The notes below the pieces were generated by a model. It was given only the letters and a program-made list of their open reading frames with translations, was not told the origin of the DNA and did not search any database. From Rhodoferax lacus (GTDB taxonomy: Bacteria > Pseudomonadota > Gammaproteobacteria > Burkholderiales > Burkholderiaceae_C), in the NCBI RefSeq assembly GCF_003415675.1, contig NZ_QFZK01000007.1:124001-188000 (forward strand): DNA of 64,000 bases, in the 5' to 3' direction. Each line of letters begins with the position of its first letter. Position 1 is the first letter of the stretch. Below, in pieces: positions 27,451-36,880 of this stretch. Position numbers and translations under genes: made by a program.

Positions 27451-29028
27451 ATGCAGGTTACAGCCTACCTATTGCTGGCTCTTCCCTGGCTGAACCCCTT
27501 CACCTACGGCCCCACCCAGCCGGTGGTGCAATTCCTTTCGGTCTGGGTGGCCGCGGCCCTGTGCGGGCTGCTGTGCCTGCAGGCGCGCCTGAAAAGCGCA
27601 GACGCTGTGCGCATTGTCGCCACCGCCTGGCTGCTGGCGGCTGCCGTCAGCGCCTGCATGGGCCTGCTCCAGTACTGCGGTCTGGCAGCTGCCTTTGGCC
27701 CCTGGGTTGACTATGTGGAGGCCGGGCAGGCCTATGGCAATCTGCGCCAGCGCAACCAGCAGGCCACGCTGCTGGCCATAGGCCTGTGCGCGCTGCTGTG
27801 GTGGCAGGTGCAAGCAGAGGCCGCAGCACGCACCCACGCGCAAGGCGATGCACTGCACGAGGCCCAGGCTCCATCCCAGGCCAACAGATCTCGGTCCTGG
27901 CAGACCCGCGGGCTGATTGCCTTCGCCGCCAGCCTGCTGGCCGCAGCGGACGCGGCTTCGGGCTCGCGCACCGGCATGCTGCAACTGTTGCTGCTGCTGG
28001 CCCTGGGTCTGTATTGGCAACGCGCAAGCGCCACCCTGGCGCTGGCGCTGCTGGTCTATGCCGCAGCGGCCGTGCTGCTACCCAACCTGGCCGGGCTGGA
28101 CCCCTTGCACAGCGGCATTCTGGGGCGTCTGGGGGAGCCTGCCTCACCCTGCGCCAGCCGCCTGACGCTGTGGTCCAACGTGCTGCAGCTGATCGTGCAA
28201 AAGCCGTGGACGGGCTGGGGCTGGGGCCAGCTGAGCTACGCGCATTTTGAAACCCTGTACCCCGGCACACGCTTTTGTGAAATCCTGGGCAATGCCCACA
28301 ACCTGCCCTTGCACCTGGCCGTGGAGTTGGGCCTGCCCGCGGCCGCCCTGCTCTGTGGCGGTGCCTTGTGGCTGGTGCTGTGGGCCAGGCCGTGGCGCGA
28401 ACAGGACGCCACGCGGCAAATGGCCTGGAGTGTGCTGCTGGTGATTGGCATGCACAGCCTGCTGGAATATCCGCTGTGGTACGCGCCGTTCCAGTTGGCG
28501 GCCGTGCTGGCGGTGTGGCTGCTGTGGCAAACCCGCCCAAGACAGGCGCCCACGTTGGCAAGGGCTGCCGAAGGTGGCCAGTCAGCCAGGTCTGTGATCG
28601 CGGTGGTCGTGGCCGCGCTGTTGCTGGCCGCTTGCAGCTACGCCGCCTGGGATTACTGGCGCATCAGCCAGATCTACCTGAGCGCGGCGCAGCGCGACCC
28701 GGCTTACCGGGATGACACGCTGGAAAAAATCCGCGGCTCCTGGCTGTTTGCCGACCAGGTGAAGTTTGCCGAGTTGGGCACCACGCCACTGACGGCAGAC
28801 AACGCACCGCACATCCACGCCCTGGCGCTTCAGATGCTGCATTTTTCCCCAGAGGCCAGCGTGGTGACCAAGGTGATTGAGAGTGCCAGCCTGCTGGGCC
28901 TGGATGAGGAGGCCAAGCACTACATGCTGCGCTTCAAGCGGGCCTATCCCCAGGACTACGCCGCGTGGGTCAAGGCCCAGGCTGCTGGCAAGGGCGGCGC
29001 TTCAGGTGCCAGCGACGAAGCTCCCTGA
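27451..29028 (+). CDS. PglL-like O-oligosaccharyltransferase (Wzy_C/O-antigen ligase family)
   Basis: This is a 525-residue polytopic protein starting [20 protein letters not shown]. The N-terminal PglL-type motif includes [23 protein letters not shown]. The large periplasmic-loop signature reads [26 protein letters not shown] and [15 protein letters not shown], the pattern of PglL/PilO enzymes that transfer lipid-linked glycans to pilin. A soluble C-terminal domain follows. Immediate proximity to two pilin genes supports pilin glycosylation. The start at 27451 lies 13 bp after the previous stop. Its 3' end overlaps convergent moaC by 27 bp. Confidence 0.85.
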   Translation: MQVTAYLLLALPWLNPFTYGPTQPVVQFLSVWVAAALCGLLCLQARLKSADAVRIVATAWLLAAAVSACMGLLQYCGLAAAFGPWVDYVEAGQAYGNLRQRNQQATLLAIGLCALLWWQVQAEAAARTHAQGDALHEAQAPSQANRSRSWQTRGLIAFAASLLAAADAASGSRTGMLQLLLLLALGLYWQRASATLALALLVYAAAAVLLPNLAGLDPLHSGILGRLGEPASPCASRLTLWSNVLQLIVQKPWTGWGWGQLSYAHFETLYPGTRFCEILGNAHNLPLHLAVELGLPAAALLCGGALWLVLWARPWREQDATRQMAWSVLLVIGMHSLLEYPLWYAPFQLAAVLAVWLLWQTRPRQAPTLARAAEGGQSARSVIAVVVAALLLAACSYAAWDYWRISQIYLSAAQRDPAYRDDTLEKIRGSWLFADQVKFAELGTTPLTADNAPHIHALALQMLHFSPEASVVTKVIESASLLGLDEEAKHYMLRFKRAYPQDYAAWVKAQAAGKGGASGASDEAP

Positions 29029-29493
29029 CTTGCCGCCGTGCTTTTCCATCAGACGCACGTCGGTGATGGTCATGCCACGGTCCACTGCCTTGCACATGTC
29101 GTAAATCGTGAGCAGCGCCACCTGCACGGCGGTCAGGGCTTCCATCTCCACGCCGGTCGGGCCCACGGTTTCGGCCGTGGCCGAGCAGCGTACCTGGGCT
29201 GGCTGGTCGCCTGTGGCGGGCACCAGCTCAAAATCCATGGCCACGCGGGTGAGTGCAATCGGGTGGCACAGGGGAATCAGGTCACTGGTGCGCTTGGCGC
29301 CCTGGATGCCGGCAATGCGTGCAATGCCCAGCACGTCGCCCTTTTTTGCAGTGCCCGATGCAATCAGCGCCAGCGTGTCTGGCAGCATGTCAATGCGGCC
29401 CTGGGCGATGGCGATGCGGTGCGTGGAGGCCTTGGCGGCTACGTCCACCATGTGGGCTTGTCCGTGGGCGTCAAAATGGGTCAGAGTGCTCAT
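29002..29493 (-). CDS. moaC: Cyclic pyranopterin monophosphate synthase
   Basis: The 163-residue MoaC, with MoaA, converts GTP to cyclic pyranopterin monophosphate for molybdenum cofactor. Signatures are [16 protein letters not shown], the active-site [13 protein letters not shown] and [28 protein letters not shown] placed the start at ATG 29493 ([11 protein letters not shown]); the longer frame to 29769 runs into the divergent M48 gene. No other moa gene is adjacent. Its last 27 bases overlap the end of the PglL-like gene on the other strand. Confidence 0.97.
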   Translation of the reverse strand: MSTLTHFDAHGQAHMVDVAAKASTHRIAIAQGRIDMLPDTLALIASGTAKKGDVLGIARIAGIQGAKRTSDLIPLCHPIALTRVAMDFELVPATGDQPAQVRCSATAETVGPTGVEMEALTAVQVALLTIYDMCKAVDRGMTITDVRLMEKHGGKSGSFVAGT

Positions 29494-29572
29494 AATCCTG
29501 ACTTTACCCGAGCTTGACACGCAAGGCCCCTGCCTGATGGCATCCTGCGGCCTGACCCACTGAACCCCATCG

Positions 29573-31129
29573 ATGCTTTCCCATTTCAACACCCGGCGTT
29601 TTCGCACCAAGCGGATGGTCCAGGCCTTGCTGCTGGGCCTGGCCACCCTCACGGTCAGCCCGGCACTGCCGCAGGTTCCAGGGCCGCAGACGGCGACTGC
29701 GGGCCTGCCCAATTTGGGTGACGGCAGCGACATGACACCGGCCGCAGAGCGGCGCATTGGCGACCGCATTGCCCGCGAGCTGTACCGTGACCCGGACTAT
29801 CTGGATGACCCGGTCATTACCGACTATGTGCAAGGCATCTGGCAGCCCCTGATTGCGGCGGCGCGCCAGCGCGGTGAACTGCCGGCGCAACTTGACGAGG
29901 CCTTTGCCTGGGAGATCCTGATGGGGCGCGACCGCACGGTCAACGCCTTTGCCCTGCCGGGCGGCTACTTTGGGCTGCATCTGGGGCTGGTGGGCATTGT
30001 CACCAGCCGGGACGAGCTGGCCTCGGTGCTGGCGCATGAAATCAGCCACGTCACGCAGCGCCACATTTCGCGCAGCATGGCACGCCAGGCGGCGCAGGCG
30101 CCCTGGCTGATGGGGGCGATGGTGCTGGGCATGCTGGCTGCCAGCAAAAACCCCGGTGCCGCCCAGGCGGCCATCGTGGGCGGGCAGGCTGCGGCCGTGC
30201 AGAGTCAGCTCAATTACTCACGCGACATGGAGCGCGAGGCCGACCGCATTGGCTTTGGTGTGCAAACCCAGGCCGGTTTCGCGCCCCAGGGCTTTGTGAG
30301 CATGTTCGAGAAGCTGCAGCAGTCCAGCCGCCTGAATGACTCCGGCGGGTTTCCGTACTTGCGCAGCCACCCGCTGAACACCGAACGCATTGCCGACATG
30401 CAGTCGCGTGTGCGCCAGTCCGAGCGGGCCAGCACCGCACCCGTGACCACACTGGAGCACGCCATGGTGGCGGCCCGGGCCCGCGTGTTCTCAGACTCGT
30501 CGGTGGATGCTTTGCGGGTGTGGGAGACGCAGGCACAGGGCAGCAACCTGGCCAAGCTGCCAGCAGTGGTGCAGGTAGGCACCCTGTATGGCGCCAGCTT
30601 TGCGGCCCTCAAGCAGCGCGACTTTCCACTGGCTCAGGCCACGCTGGCACGTTTGCAGGAGCGCGTGGGCACGAATGCACCGGCCCTGCGCCTGGCCCGC
30701 CTGCTGGCGTTGGACATGGCGCTGGCGCAAGGCGACGTGCCCAAAGCACAGCGGCTCAGCCAAAGCCTGAGCGACGGCAGCCGCGCCACGCTGCTGATGC
30801 GCAGCCATATCGACACCCTGGCTGGCCAGGGTGAGTCGGCGGCACAAACCTTGCAGACCTGGCTGGCAGACCACCCACATGATGCGCAGGCCTGGCAGGC
30901 GCTGGCCGCTGCCAACGCCGCCATTGCACGGCCCGTGGCCGCCGTGCGGGCCGAAGCCGAGGTGAATGTGGCACAGCTGGACTACCAGGGGGCGCTCACC
31001 CGCTTCAAGGCCGCGCAGGACATGGCGCGCAAAAGCAGCCTGCCCACAGACCACATCGATGCCTCCATCGTGGACACGCGGGCCCGCCAGATGGAATCAC
31101 TTCTTCGGGAACAGGCTCTCGAGCGCTGA
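29573..31129 (+). CDS. BepA/YfgC-like M48 metalloprotease with TPR domain
   Basis: The 518-residue protein has an N-terminal basic, hydrophobic signal ([23 protein letters not shown]). The M48 zinc motif is [10 protein letters not shown], with the third ligand in [10 protein letters not shown]-terminal TPR-like helical half (about 320-505) follows, as in periplasmic BepA, which degrades stalled outer-membrane proteins and assists LptD assembly. Domain order and length match that family. It is divergent from moaC, and its 3' end overlaps the next minus-strand gene by 33 bp. Confidence 0.92.
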   Translation: MLSHFNTRRFRTKRMVQALLLGLATLTVSPALPQVPGPQTATAGLPNLGDGSDMTPAAERRIGDRIARELYRDPDYLDDPVITDYVQGIWQPLIAAARQRGELPAQLDEAFAWEILMGRDRTVNAFALPGGYFGLHLGLVGIVTSRDELASVLAHEISHVTQRHISRSMARQAAQAPWLMGAMVLGMLAASKNPGAAQAAIVGGQAAAVQSQLNYSRDMEREADRIGFGVQTQAGFAPQGFVSMFEKLQQSSRLNDSGGFPYLRSHPLNTERIADMQSRVRQSERASTAPVTTLEHAMVAARARVFSDSSVDALRVWETQAQGSNLAKLPAVVQVGTLYGASFAALKQRDFPLAQATLARLQERVGTNAPALRLARLLALDMALAQGDVPKAQRLSQSLSDGSRATLLMRSHIDTLAGQGESAAQTLQTWLADHPHDAQAWQALAAANAAIARPVAAVRAEAEVNVAQLDYQGALTRFKAAQDMARKSSLPTDHIDASIVDTRARQMESLLREQALER

Positions 31130-31450
31130 GTTGATCACCAGGCCGATGAGGGTGTACAGCAGCGAGCCAATGAGTGCCGCACCAAAGCTGCGCACCTGAA
31201 AGCCGTCCAGCAGGGCGGACGCCCAGTAGAACATCAGGGCGTTGATGACAAACAGGAAAAGGCCCAGCGTGAGCACCGTCACCGGCAGCGTCAGCACCAC
31301 CAGGATGGGGCGCAGCACGGCGTTGAGCAGCCCGATCACCAGTGCAGCCACCAGGGCAGCAGAAAAACTCTGCACCACCACGCCGCTATACAGGTGTGCC
31401 ACGGCCAGCAGGGCCGCTGCGCACAGCAGCCATTTTGCAAGGAGCTTCAC
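31097..31450 (-). CDS. PF04020-type small membrane protein (annotated phage holin family)
   Basis: About 117 residues with four transmembrane helices (LLAKWLLCAAALLAVAHLYSG, AALVAALVIGLLNAVLRPILV, LPVTVLTLGLFLFVINALMFYW and a C-terminal one). I use the GTG at 31450 because its first bases overlap the TGA of the upstream terC gene (GTGA), implying translational coupling. The family is common in bacteria, has no proven holin activity, and is not evidence of a prophage. The 3' end overlaps the M48 gene on the opposite strand. Confidence 0.8.
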   Translation of the reverse strand: MKLLAKWLLCAAALLAVAHLYSGVVVQSFSAALVAALVIGLLNAVLRPILVVLTLPVTVLTLGLFLFVINALMFYWASALLDGFQVRSFGAALIGSLLYTLIGLVINSALESLFPKK

Positions 31451-32142
31451 GCGTGGCCCTTGCGGTTGACCCACCAGCCAGCACCCAGCACGCCGGCGAT
31501 GGCTAGCGTATAGGCGGCCCAGCGCGCGGCCGACTGCAGGGGTTCCAGTGCGGCGTGCGGGGCACCAAAAATGCCGGCCAGCAGCGGCTCGCTGACCACC
31601 ATCTTGGCGGCGGTAAATGCCAGCACGGCGGCACCGAGCTGGATGATGATGGGAAAGCGCTCCACCAACTTGAGCACCACGGTGCTGCCGTACACCACGA
31701 TGGGCACGCTGATCAAGAGGCCGATGATCACCAGGTCAAAGGCGCCGTGGGAAGCACCAGCCACGCCCAGCACGTTGTCCACGCCCATCAGGGCGTCGGC
31801 GATGATGATGGTCTTCATGGCGCCGACAAAGGTGGTGGCGGAGGGGCCGTCGTGCTCCTTCTCGCCGGTGTCGGCCAGCAACTGGTAGGCAATCCACATC
31901 AGGGCCAGTCCACCCACGGCCATCAGGCCGGGAATCTTGAGCAGCCAGACCACGCCCACCGTCATCAGGGCACGCACGCCAATGGCGCCCACCGTACCCC
32001 ACAGGATCGCCTTGCTTCTGAGATGGCCGGGCAGGTTGCGTGCTGCCAGGGCGATGACGATGGCGTTGTCGCCCGCCAGCACCAGATCAATCAAGACAAT
32101 AGATAAAAGCGCCGAAAACCAGGGCGCAGAAAACATTTCCAT
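31447..32142 (-). CDS. TerC/YjbE-family integral membrane protein
   Basis: The 231-residue protein (from ATG 32142, MEMFSAPWFSALLSIVLIDL) has seven hydrophobic segments. Acidic intramembrane motifs are typical of TerC: LVLAGDNAIVIALAARNLP near the N-terminus and IADALMGVDNVLGVAGAS in the middle. YjbE/YkoY relatives are linked to metal (Mn) export. The ATG at 32142 follows GAAAGGTG; the frame extending to 32223 has no family residues. It is coupled to the small membrane protein downstream and divergent from the DUF3717 gene. Confidence 0.9.
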   Translation of the reverse strand: MEMFSAPWFSALLSIVLIDLVLAGDNAIVIALAARNLPGHLRSKAILWGTVGAIGVRALMTVGVVWLLKIPGLMAVGGLALMWIAYQLLADTGEKEHDGPSATTFVGAMKTIIIADALMGVDNVLGVAGASHGAFDLVIIGLLISVPIVVYGSTVVLKLVERFPIIIQLGAAVLAFTAAKMVVSEPLLAGIFGAPHAALEPLQSAARWAAYTLAIAGVLGAGWWVNRKGHA

Positions 32143-32263
32143 ATAAACACCTTTCGGGGTTGATGATAGCCAGTCGCCCGAAGCCCCTTGCAATGCTGGG
32201 GCCTGGCCCTGGTTGGGCACCATACAGGCTGGGGCATTCTGCGCGGGCTATGATGCGCCTCCC

Positions 32264-32686
32264 ATGACAGGCATCCACATCACCGACATCGAGGCCGCCA
32301 TCAACTACTGGCGCCAGCGCGAGCCCTCACCGGACGGTGTGTCCCTGCCTGCACCTACGCGCGCATTGGCCGAGGTCTATGCCCTGCTGGTCTATTACCG
32401 CGAGCTGGAGGCAGACGCGGCCACTATGCCACCCAAGGCACTGACGGCCTGGCTGGCCTGGTACCACAGCACGCCCGACACGCCCTGCATAGCCATCTGC
32501 TCCACGAGTCAGGGCGACGAACAATGCAAGGGCTGCGGGCGCAGCTTTGAAGAGGTGCAGAAGTGGACCGAGATGGAGCCCGTCCAGAAACGCGCCACCT
32601 GGCGGCGCATCACCCTGGAAGGCACGGCCTGGCGCTTCAACAAATATGCGGAGCGGGCGGCGGAGAAATCTACTTCCAGCGGATAG
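32264..32686 (+). CDS. DUF3717-DUF1289 fusion protein
   Basis: The 140-residue protein (from ATG 32264, MTGIHITDIEAAINYWR) has an N-terminal DUF3717-like helical part (about 1-65). A DUF1289 zinc-type motif follows: CIAICSTSQGDEQCKGCGRS, then EEVQKWTEM. The four Cys (C-x3-C, then C-x2-C) probably bind a metal. Function is unknown for both families. Its last 17 bases overlap the end of convergent yaeQ. Confidence 0.85.
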   Translation: MTGIHITDIEAAINYWRQREPSPDGVSLPAPTRALAEVYALLVYYRELEADAATMPPKALTAWLAWYHSTPDTPCIAICSTSQGDEQCKGCGRSFEEVQKWTEMEPVQKRATWRRITLEGTAWRFNKYAERAAEKSTSSG

Positions 32687-33230
32687 GTTCGATGTCGACC
32701 GTGTTACTTGCGTCACCCAAGGTCAACGTACCCTCCTGAATCGTGGCCTGCAGCTGCATGCTGCGCTGGGCCAGCGGAATCAGGGCCTGGCTGGCCGCCG
32801 TGGGGATGCGGAACACCGACAGGTTCTTGGGTCGGCTGAGCTTGTTCTCCATGCCCTTCCACCAGACTTCCGCCGCGTGGTTGAAGCAGTACAGCACCAC
32901 TTCGTCAGCCTTGCCGCAGGCCTTGAGCAGCGGCTTGTCTTCAGGCTGGCCTACCTCGATCCACAGGCGTGTGAGGCCGGTGAAGTCGCGCAGCCAGGCA
33001 TCGGGCTCATTCACATCCGACAGGCCCGCACCAAAGTTCAGCGTGCCGTCGCCGCCGCACACGCTTTGCAGCTTGTGGGCCTCAAACGCCAGCGCCACCA
33101 GCCGCACCATCATGCGTTCATCGGTCTCGCTGGGGTGGCGCGCCAGCGTCAGCGCGTGGTCGGCGTAGTAGCTGTGGTCGATGTCGGCAATCTGCAGATT
33201 GGCTTTGAAGATGGTGGATTTGATGGCCAT
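32670..33230 (-). CDS. yaeQ: YaeQ family protein
   Basis: The 186-residue protein starts MAIKSTIFKANLQIADIDHSYY, the usual YaeQ opening. It continues with TLARHPSETDERMMVRLVALAFEA and LWIEVGQPEDKPLLKACGKADEVVLYCF, which is the PD-(D/E)XK-like core seen in YaeQ structures. Nuclease activity has not been demonstrated, to my knowledge. The ATG follows the purB TAG directly (TAGATG), so the two are co-translated. Confidence 0.95.
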   Translation of the reverse strand: MAIKSTIFKANLQIADIDHSYYADHALTLARHPSETDERMMVRLVALAFEAHKLQSVCGGDGTLNFGAGLSDVNEPDAWLRDFTGLTRLWIEVGQPEDKPLLKACGKADEVVLYCFNHAAEVWWKGMENKLSRPKNLSVFRIPTAASQALIPLAQRSMQLQATIQEGTLTLGDASNTVDIEPIRWK

Positions 33231-34610
33231 CTAGACGCGCTTCGCTAACTCTGCCGCTTTGCCGGTGTAGCTGCCCGGTGTCATCGCCAGCAACAGGTCC
33301 TTTTCCACCTGCGGAATCTCCAGCCCGACAATGAAGCCGCGCATCAATTCTTGTGTCATGGCCTCGCCACGGGTGAATTTTTTCAGCTGCTCATAGGGCT
33401 GGGGCAGGCCGAAGCGGCGCATCACCGTCTGGATGGGTTCGGCCAGCACTTCCCAGGAAGCGTCCAGGTCGTCGGCAATCGCGGCCTTGTTGATTTCGAG
33501 CTTGTTCAGGCCCGTCTGCAGCGACTGGTAGGCCAGCGCGGCATAGCCCAGGGCCACGCCGATGTTGCGTAGCACGGTGGAGTCGGTCAGGTCACGCTGC
33601 CAGCGCGACACCGGCAGCTTCTCGGCCAGGTGGCGCAGCACCGCGTTGGCCAGCCCGAGGTTGCCCTCGGCGTTCTCGAAGTCGATGGGGTTGACCTTGT
33701 GCGGCATGGTGCTGGAGCCCACTTCGCCATCGCGCAGCTTTTGCTTGAAGTAGCCCAGCGACACATAGCCCCAGATGTCGCGCGACAGGTCAATCAGGAT
33801 GGTGTTGGTGCGGGCCACCGCGTCAAACAGCTCGGCCATGTAGTCGTGCGGCTCGATCTGCGTGCTGAAGGGCTGGAACGACAGGCCCAGGCCCAGCGGC
33901 TCGGGCGTTTCAATGACCCGCTTGCTGAAGGCTTCCCAGTCAAAGTCAGGCCAGGCCGACAGGTGCGCGTTGTAGTTGCCCACAGCGCCATTCATCTTGG
34001 CCAGGATCTTGACGGCGGCAATGCGGTCACAGGCGGTTTGCAGACGCACCACCACGTTGGCCATTTCCTTGCCCACGGTGGTGGGGCTGGCGGTCTGGCC
34101 GTGGGTGCGGCTGAGCATGGGCACTTCAGCATGCGCGTGGGCCATGTCGCGCAATTTCAGAACCAGCTTGTCCAGCAGCGGCAATATCACCACGTCGCGC
34201 GCGGAGCGCAGCTGCAGGCCGTGGCTGGTGTTGTTGATGTCTTCGCTGGTGCAGGCAAAGTGCACAAACTCACCGGCCTTTTCCAGTTCGGGCCTTGCTT
34301 CAAACTTGGACTTGATCCAGTACTCCACGGCCTTCACATCGTGGTTGGTGGTTTTCTCAATCGCCTTGATGGCCTCGCCATCGGCTTCGGAAAAATTCTT
34401 CACCAGGCCCAGCAGGTAGGTGCGCGCGCCGGGGCTCAAGGGTTTGAATTCGGCAAAGCCGGCGTCGCTCAGGGCGATGAACCAGGCCACCTCCACCTGC
34501 ACGCGGCGGTGCATGTAGCCCAGTTCGCTGGTCAGGGGGCGCAGGGTGGCAAGCTTGGCGGCGTAACGGCCGTCCAGTGGGGAGAGTGCAGAGATGGCAG
34601 AAAAAGTCAT
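33231..34610 (-). CDS. purB: Adenylosuccinate lyase
   Basis: The 459-residue tetrameric lyase of the fumarase superfamily cleaves adenylosuccinate to AMP and SAICAR to AICAR. Motifs are SPLDGRYAAKLATLRPL at the N-terminus, the catalytic TSEDINN and SRTHGQTASPTTVG regions, and the flexible signature loop GSSTMPHKVNPIDFENAEGN. The start at ATG 34610 (MTFSAISALSPLDGRY) matches the family; 19 upstream codons to 34667 are not conserved-looking. It is followed without gap by yaeQ and is divergent from the GST gene. Confidence 0.98.
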   Translation of the reverse strand: MTFSAISALSPLDGRYAAKLATLRPLTSELGYMHRRVQVEVAWFIALSDAGFAEFKPLSPGARTYLLGLVKNFSEADGEAIKAIEKTTNHDVKAVEYWIKSKFEARPELEKAGEFVHFACTSEDINNTSHGLQLRSARDVVILPLLDKLVLKLRDMAHAHAEVPMLSRTHGQTASPTTVGKEMANVVVRLQTACDRIAAVKILAKMNGAVGNYNAHLSAWPDFDWEAFSKRVIETPEPLGLGLSFQPFSTQIEPHDYMAELFDAVARTNTILIDLSRDIWGYVSLGYFKQKLRDGEVGSSTMPHKVNPIDFENAEGNLGLANAVLRHLAEKLPVSRWQRDLTDSTVLRNIGVALGYAALAYQSLQTGLNKLEINKAAIADDLDASWEVLAEPIQTVMRRFGLPQPYEQLKKFTRGEAMTQELMRGFIVGLEIPQVEKDLLLAMTPGSYTGKAAELAKRV

Positions 34611-34719
34611 ACACGAATTGTAGGTGGGTATCCCGCATGCCCCTCCCACTTGGCCTTGTACGCCCATTCATACATACCCAATGGATAGAATGAATGTCAC
34701 TAATATTTGCAGGCCAGCC

Positions 34720-35334
34720 ATGAAACTCATCGGATCCACCACCAGCCCCTACGTCCGCAAGGTACGAGCAGTGATGGCCGAAAAAAAGCTGGAGTACACC
34801 TTCGTCACCGAAGACGTCTGGTCCGAGGGCACCAGCATCTCCAGCTCCAATCCGCTGGGCAAGGTGCCTTGCCTGATCATGGAAGGCGCCGAGGCGCTGT
34901 TTGATTCCCGTGTGATCGTCGAGTACCTGGACACGCTGTCCCCCGTGGGCAAGCTGATCCCGGCCGTGGGCCGTGAACGCGCTGAAATCAAGACCTGGGA
35001 GGCGCTGGCCGATGGCGTGCTCGATGCCTCCATCCTGGCCCGCATGGAAGCCACCTGGGCCGGTCGCAGCAGCGAGCAGCGCAGCCAGGCCTGGATAGAC
35101 CGCCAGATGCGCAAGTGCACAGACGCACTCAAGGCCATGAGCCTGGGCCTGGGCGACAAGCCGTATTGCGCTGGCATCCACCTCAGCCTGGCCGACATTG
35201 CCGTGGGCTGTGCGCTGGGCTACCTGGACTTCCGTTTCCCCGAGCTGGCCTGGCGCGCCGACTACCCCAACCTGGTCAAGCTCTACGACAAGCTGATGCA
35301 GCGCGCCAGCTTTGCCGACACCGTACCGGCCTGA
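34720..35334 (+). CDS. Glutathione S-transferase family protein
   Basis: The 204-residue protein from ATG 34720 begins MKLIGSTTSPYVRKVRAVMAE, with the thioredoxin-fold active-site Ser/Thr region. NPLGKVPCLIMEGAEALFDSRVIVEYLD (cis-Pro and GSH-binding) follows, then an all-helical C-terminal domain with LSLADIAVGCALGYLDFRFPE. It resembles the YibF/Beta-like GST group. Upstream in-frame codons to 34624 lie in the promoter region. The specific substrate cannot be told from sequence. Confidence 0.93.
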   Translation: MKLIGSTTSPYVRKVRAVMAEKKLEYTFVTEDVWSEGTSISSSNPLGKVPCLIMEGAEALFDSRVIVEYLDTLSPVGKLIPAVGRERAEIKTWEALADGVLDASILARMEATWAGRSSEQRSQAWIDRQMRKCTDALKAMSLGLGDKPYCAGIHLSLADIAVGCALGYLDFRFPELAWRADYPNLVKLYDKLMQRASFADTVPA

Positions 35335-35340
35335 ACGCGG

Positions 35341-35398
35341 GCCCTGCAGGGCTTACACGGTTTTACAAAACCTGGCTGGTGTTTGTGCGGGCCCGCAC
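35341..35398. promoter_or_regulatory. Two perfect GC palindromes before the zinc-ribbon gene
   Basis: GCCCTGCAGGGC (35341-35352) and GTGCGGGCCCGCAC (35385-35398) are perfect palindromes between the GST stop and the small ORF at 35414. The second sits 15 bp before the start codon. They could be operators or a compact terminator/attenuator; there is no T run. Function is unassigned. Confidence 0.4.
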
Positions 35399-35413
35399 TT
35401 ACAGTAGCCTTCT

Positions 35414-35620
35414 ATGGCTACCTACAAGACCGTCTACAAATGCCGCGGCTGTGGCACTCCCAGTTACAAACGATTGATGGAGCGCCAGCCCTCCGGTGCC
35501 TGGCTGCCCACAGGGCCTTACCAGTGCTGCGGTTGCCGCAATGTGTTTGAGTCGCTGCGTGCCTGGTGGGGTGAGTCCAAGCGCGCTGGCGATTTCAAGC
35601 CCAGCCAGATGCCTGGCTAG
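35414..35620 (+). CDS. Small zinc-ribbon-like protein
   Basis: The 68-residue protein (MATYKTVYKCRGCGTPSYKR) has two Cys knuckles, CRGCG and CCGCRN, about 30 residues apart, as in rubredoxin-like zinc ribbons. The tail is basic. There is no signal peptide. I do not recognise a named family. Codon use looks normal, and the ORF fills the gap between the GST and the convergent NTF2-like gene. Probably a real small protein with a structural metal. Confidence 0.7.
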   Translation: MATYKTVYKCRGCGTPSYKRLMERQPSGAWLPTGPYQCCGCRNVFESLRAWWGESKRAGDFKPSQMPG

Positions 35621-35642
35621 TCGCCGCCAGGCGCCCAAACGC

Positions 35643-36101
35643 TTAGCTGTTGGCGCGGCGCTTGAGCCAGCGCATCAGGCCGCCCACCAGAGGCAGCTTT
35701 TCATACAACTCTTCAGCCGCATCCCAGTAGTCGCGGTGCAGCGTGACCAACCCCGACTCTGAAAACACCAGCTGCGAGGCGCCCAGAATGACTTGCTGCG
35801 CGCCTCGCTGGAAGCTCTTGAAGCCGAAGCGGAATTCCCAGGTCAGAAAGCACTGATGGCCCTGCACCACCTGGCCCGTCACCACAAAGTGCGGATGCTC
35901 CAGTGCTGCAAACATATGCGCAAAGATCTGCCGGATGGCGGCGATGCCGCGCACGTCGTTGAACGGGTCCTTGAAGCGCGCGTCTGCTGCGTAGTACAGC
36001 GCGACGTCCTGCACACTCTGCGGGCTCAGGGTTTCAAAATACTGTGCCAGCCGGGTGGCAGCGGCAGTGCAATCTGCAGAGGACATAGGGGTTGGGTTCA
36101 T
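35643..36101 (-). CDS. NTF2-like (SnoaL-type) protein
   Basis: The 152-residue protein has the cone-shaped NTF2 fold pattern: an N-terminal helix (AATRLAQYFETLSPQSVQDV), YYAADARFKDPFNDVRG, IFAHMFAALEHPHFVVTG and a beta-rich end with LVTLHRDYWDAAEELYEKLPLVGGLMRWLKRR. This fold is shared by small-molecule isomerases and binding proteins. It is the last gene of the lipid-modification operon and overlaps the SDR gene by ATGA (36098-36101). Confidence 0.88.
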   Translation of the reverse strand: MNPTPMSSADCTAAATRLAQYFETLSPQSVQDVALYYAADARFKDPFNDVRGIAAIRQIFAHMFAALEHPHFVVTGQVVQGHQCFLTWEFRFGFKSFQRGAQQVILGASQLVFSESGLVTLHRDYWDAAEELYEKLPLVGGLMRWLKRRANS

Positions 36102-36877
36102 GCGGTGGCGTACCGTACCAGCGCAAAGTAGATGCGGTAGGGCAGCACGCGCATCAGCTTGAGCAACAACGTGAAGCGCTTGGGGAAATGGATTTCAAAC
36201 GCACCCGCGGCCCAGCCCTGCAGGATGGCTGTTGCGGCGGCTTGCGGTGTGATCAGTGCGGGCATCTTGTAGGTGTTCTGTGCCGTGAGCGGAGTTTGCA
36301 CATAGCCCGGGTTGATCAGGGACACGCCAAGCCCACAGCCTTGGAGCTCCAGGTACAGCGACTCGGCCAGGTGAATCAGCGCGGCCTTGCTTTGCCCATA
36401 GCCCAGGCTGTTGGGCAGGCCACTAAAACCGGCCACGCTGCCCACCAGGCTGATATGGCCGTGACCCTGTGCCAGCATGGGCTGCAGCACCGCCTCGAGC
36501 AGGTAGAGGGCGCCAGCAAAATTCACCTCCATGTGCCGCAGGACCAGATCTACATCCAGCGCCTGGGCACTTATGGCGGTGTAGGTGCCCGCGCAGTACA
36601 CCACGCAGTCCAGCGGTCCCTGGGCCAGCACCTGAACGGCTGCCGCCTGCACGGCCTGGCGGTCCGTCACATCCAGGGCCAGCGCCTGCGCGCCGGGGTG
36701 CTGGTCCACAAAGGCCTGCAGGTCGTTTTGCTTGCGCGCCGACACGGTCACCAGGGCGCCCTGTGCATGCAGGGCCGCTGCGGTGGCTTCGCCAATGCCG
36801 CTGCTGGCGCCCACAAGCCAGACGCGCTTGCCGCGCCAGTCGGCCATGGGAAGGTTGGCGCTTGAAAGAAAGCCCAT
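36098..36877 (-). CDS. Short-chain dehydrogenase/reductase
   Basis: The 259-residue Rossmann enzyme has the cofactor loop VWLVGASSGIGEATA and YCAGTY in place of NNAG. The catalytic Ser region is ISLVGSVAGFSGLP and the active-site Tyr/Lys are in YGQSKAAL. SDRs oxidise or reduce small alcohols and ketones using NAD(P). It is coupled to the NTF2-like gene (4-bp overlap) and lies 3 bp after the DUF3833 gene in the same operon. An acyl or lipid substrate is inferred from its neighbours. Confidence 0.93.
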   Translation of the reverse strand: MGFLSSANLPMADWRGKRVWLVGASSGIGEATAAALHAQGALVTVSARKQNDLQAFVDQHPGAQALALDVTDRQAVQAAAVQVLAQGPLDCVVYCAGTYTAISAQALDVDLVLRHMEVNFAGALYLLEAVLQPMLAQGHGHISLVGSVAGFSGLPNSLGYGQSKAALIHLAESLYLELQGCGLGVSLINPGYVQTPLTAQNTYKMPALITPQAAATAILQGWAAGAFEIHFPKRFTLLLKLMRVLPYRIYFALVRYATA

Positions 36878-36880
36878 GGC

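Noticed and set aside
31097-31450. Prophage remnant because of a phage-holin-family protein
   Set aside because: PF04020 members are ordinary chromosomal membrane proteins and no other phage gene is nearby.
32143-32263. yybP-ykoY-type manganese riboswitch upstream of the terC gene
   Set aside because: Relatives of this gene are often riboswitch-controlled, but I could not find the conserved loop sequences in this leader.
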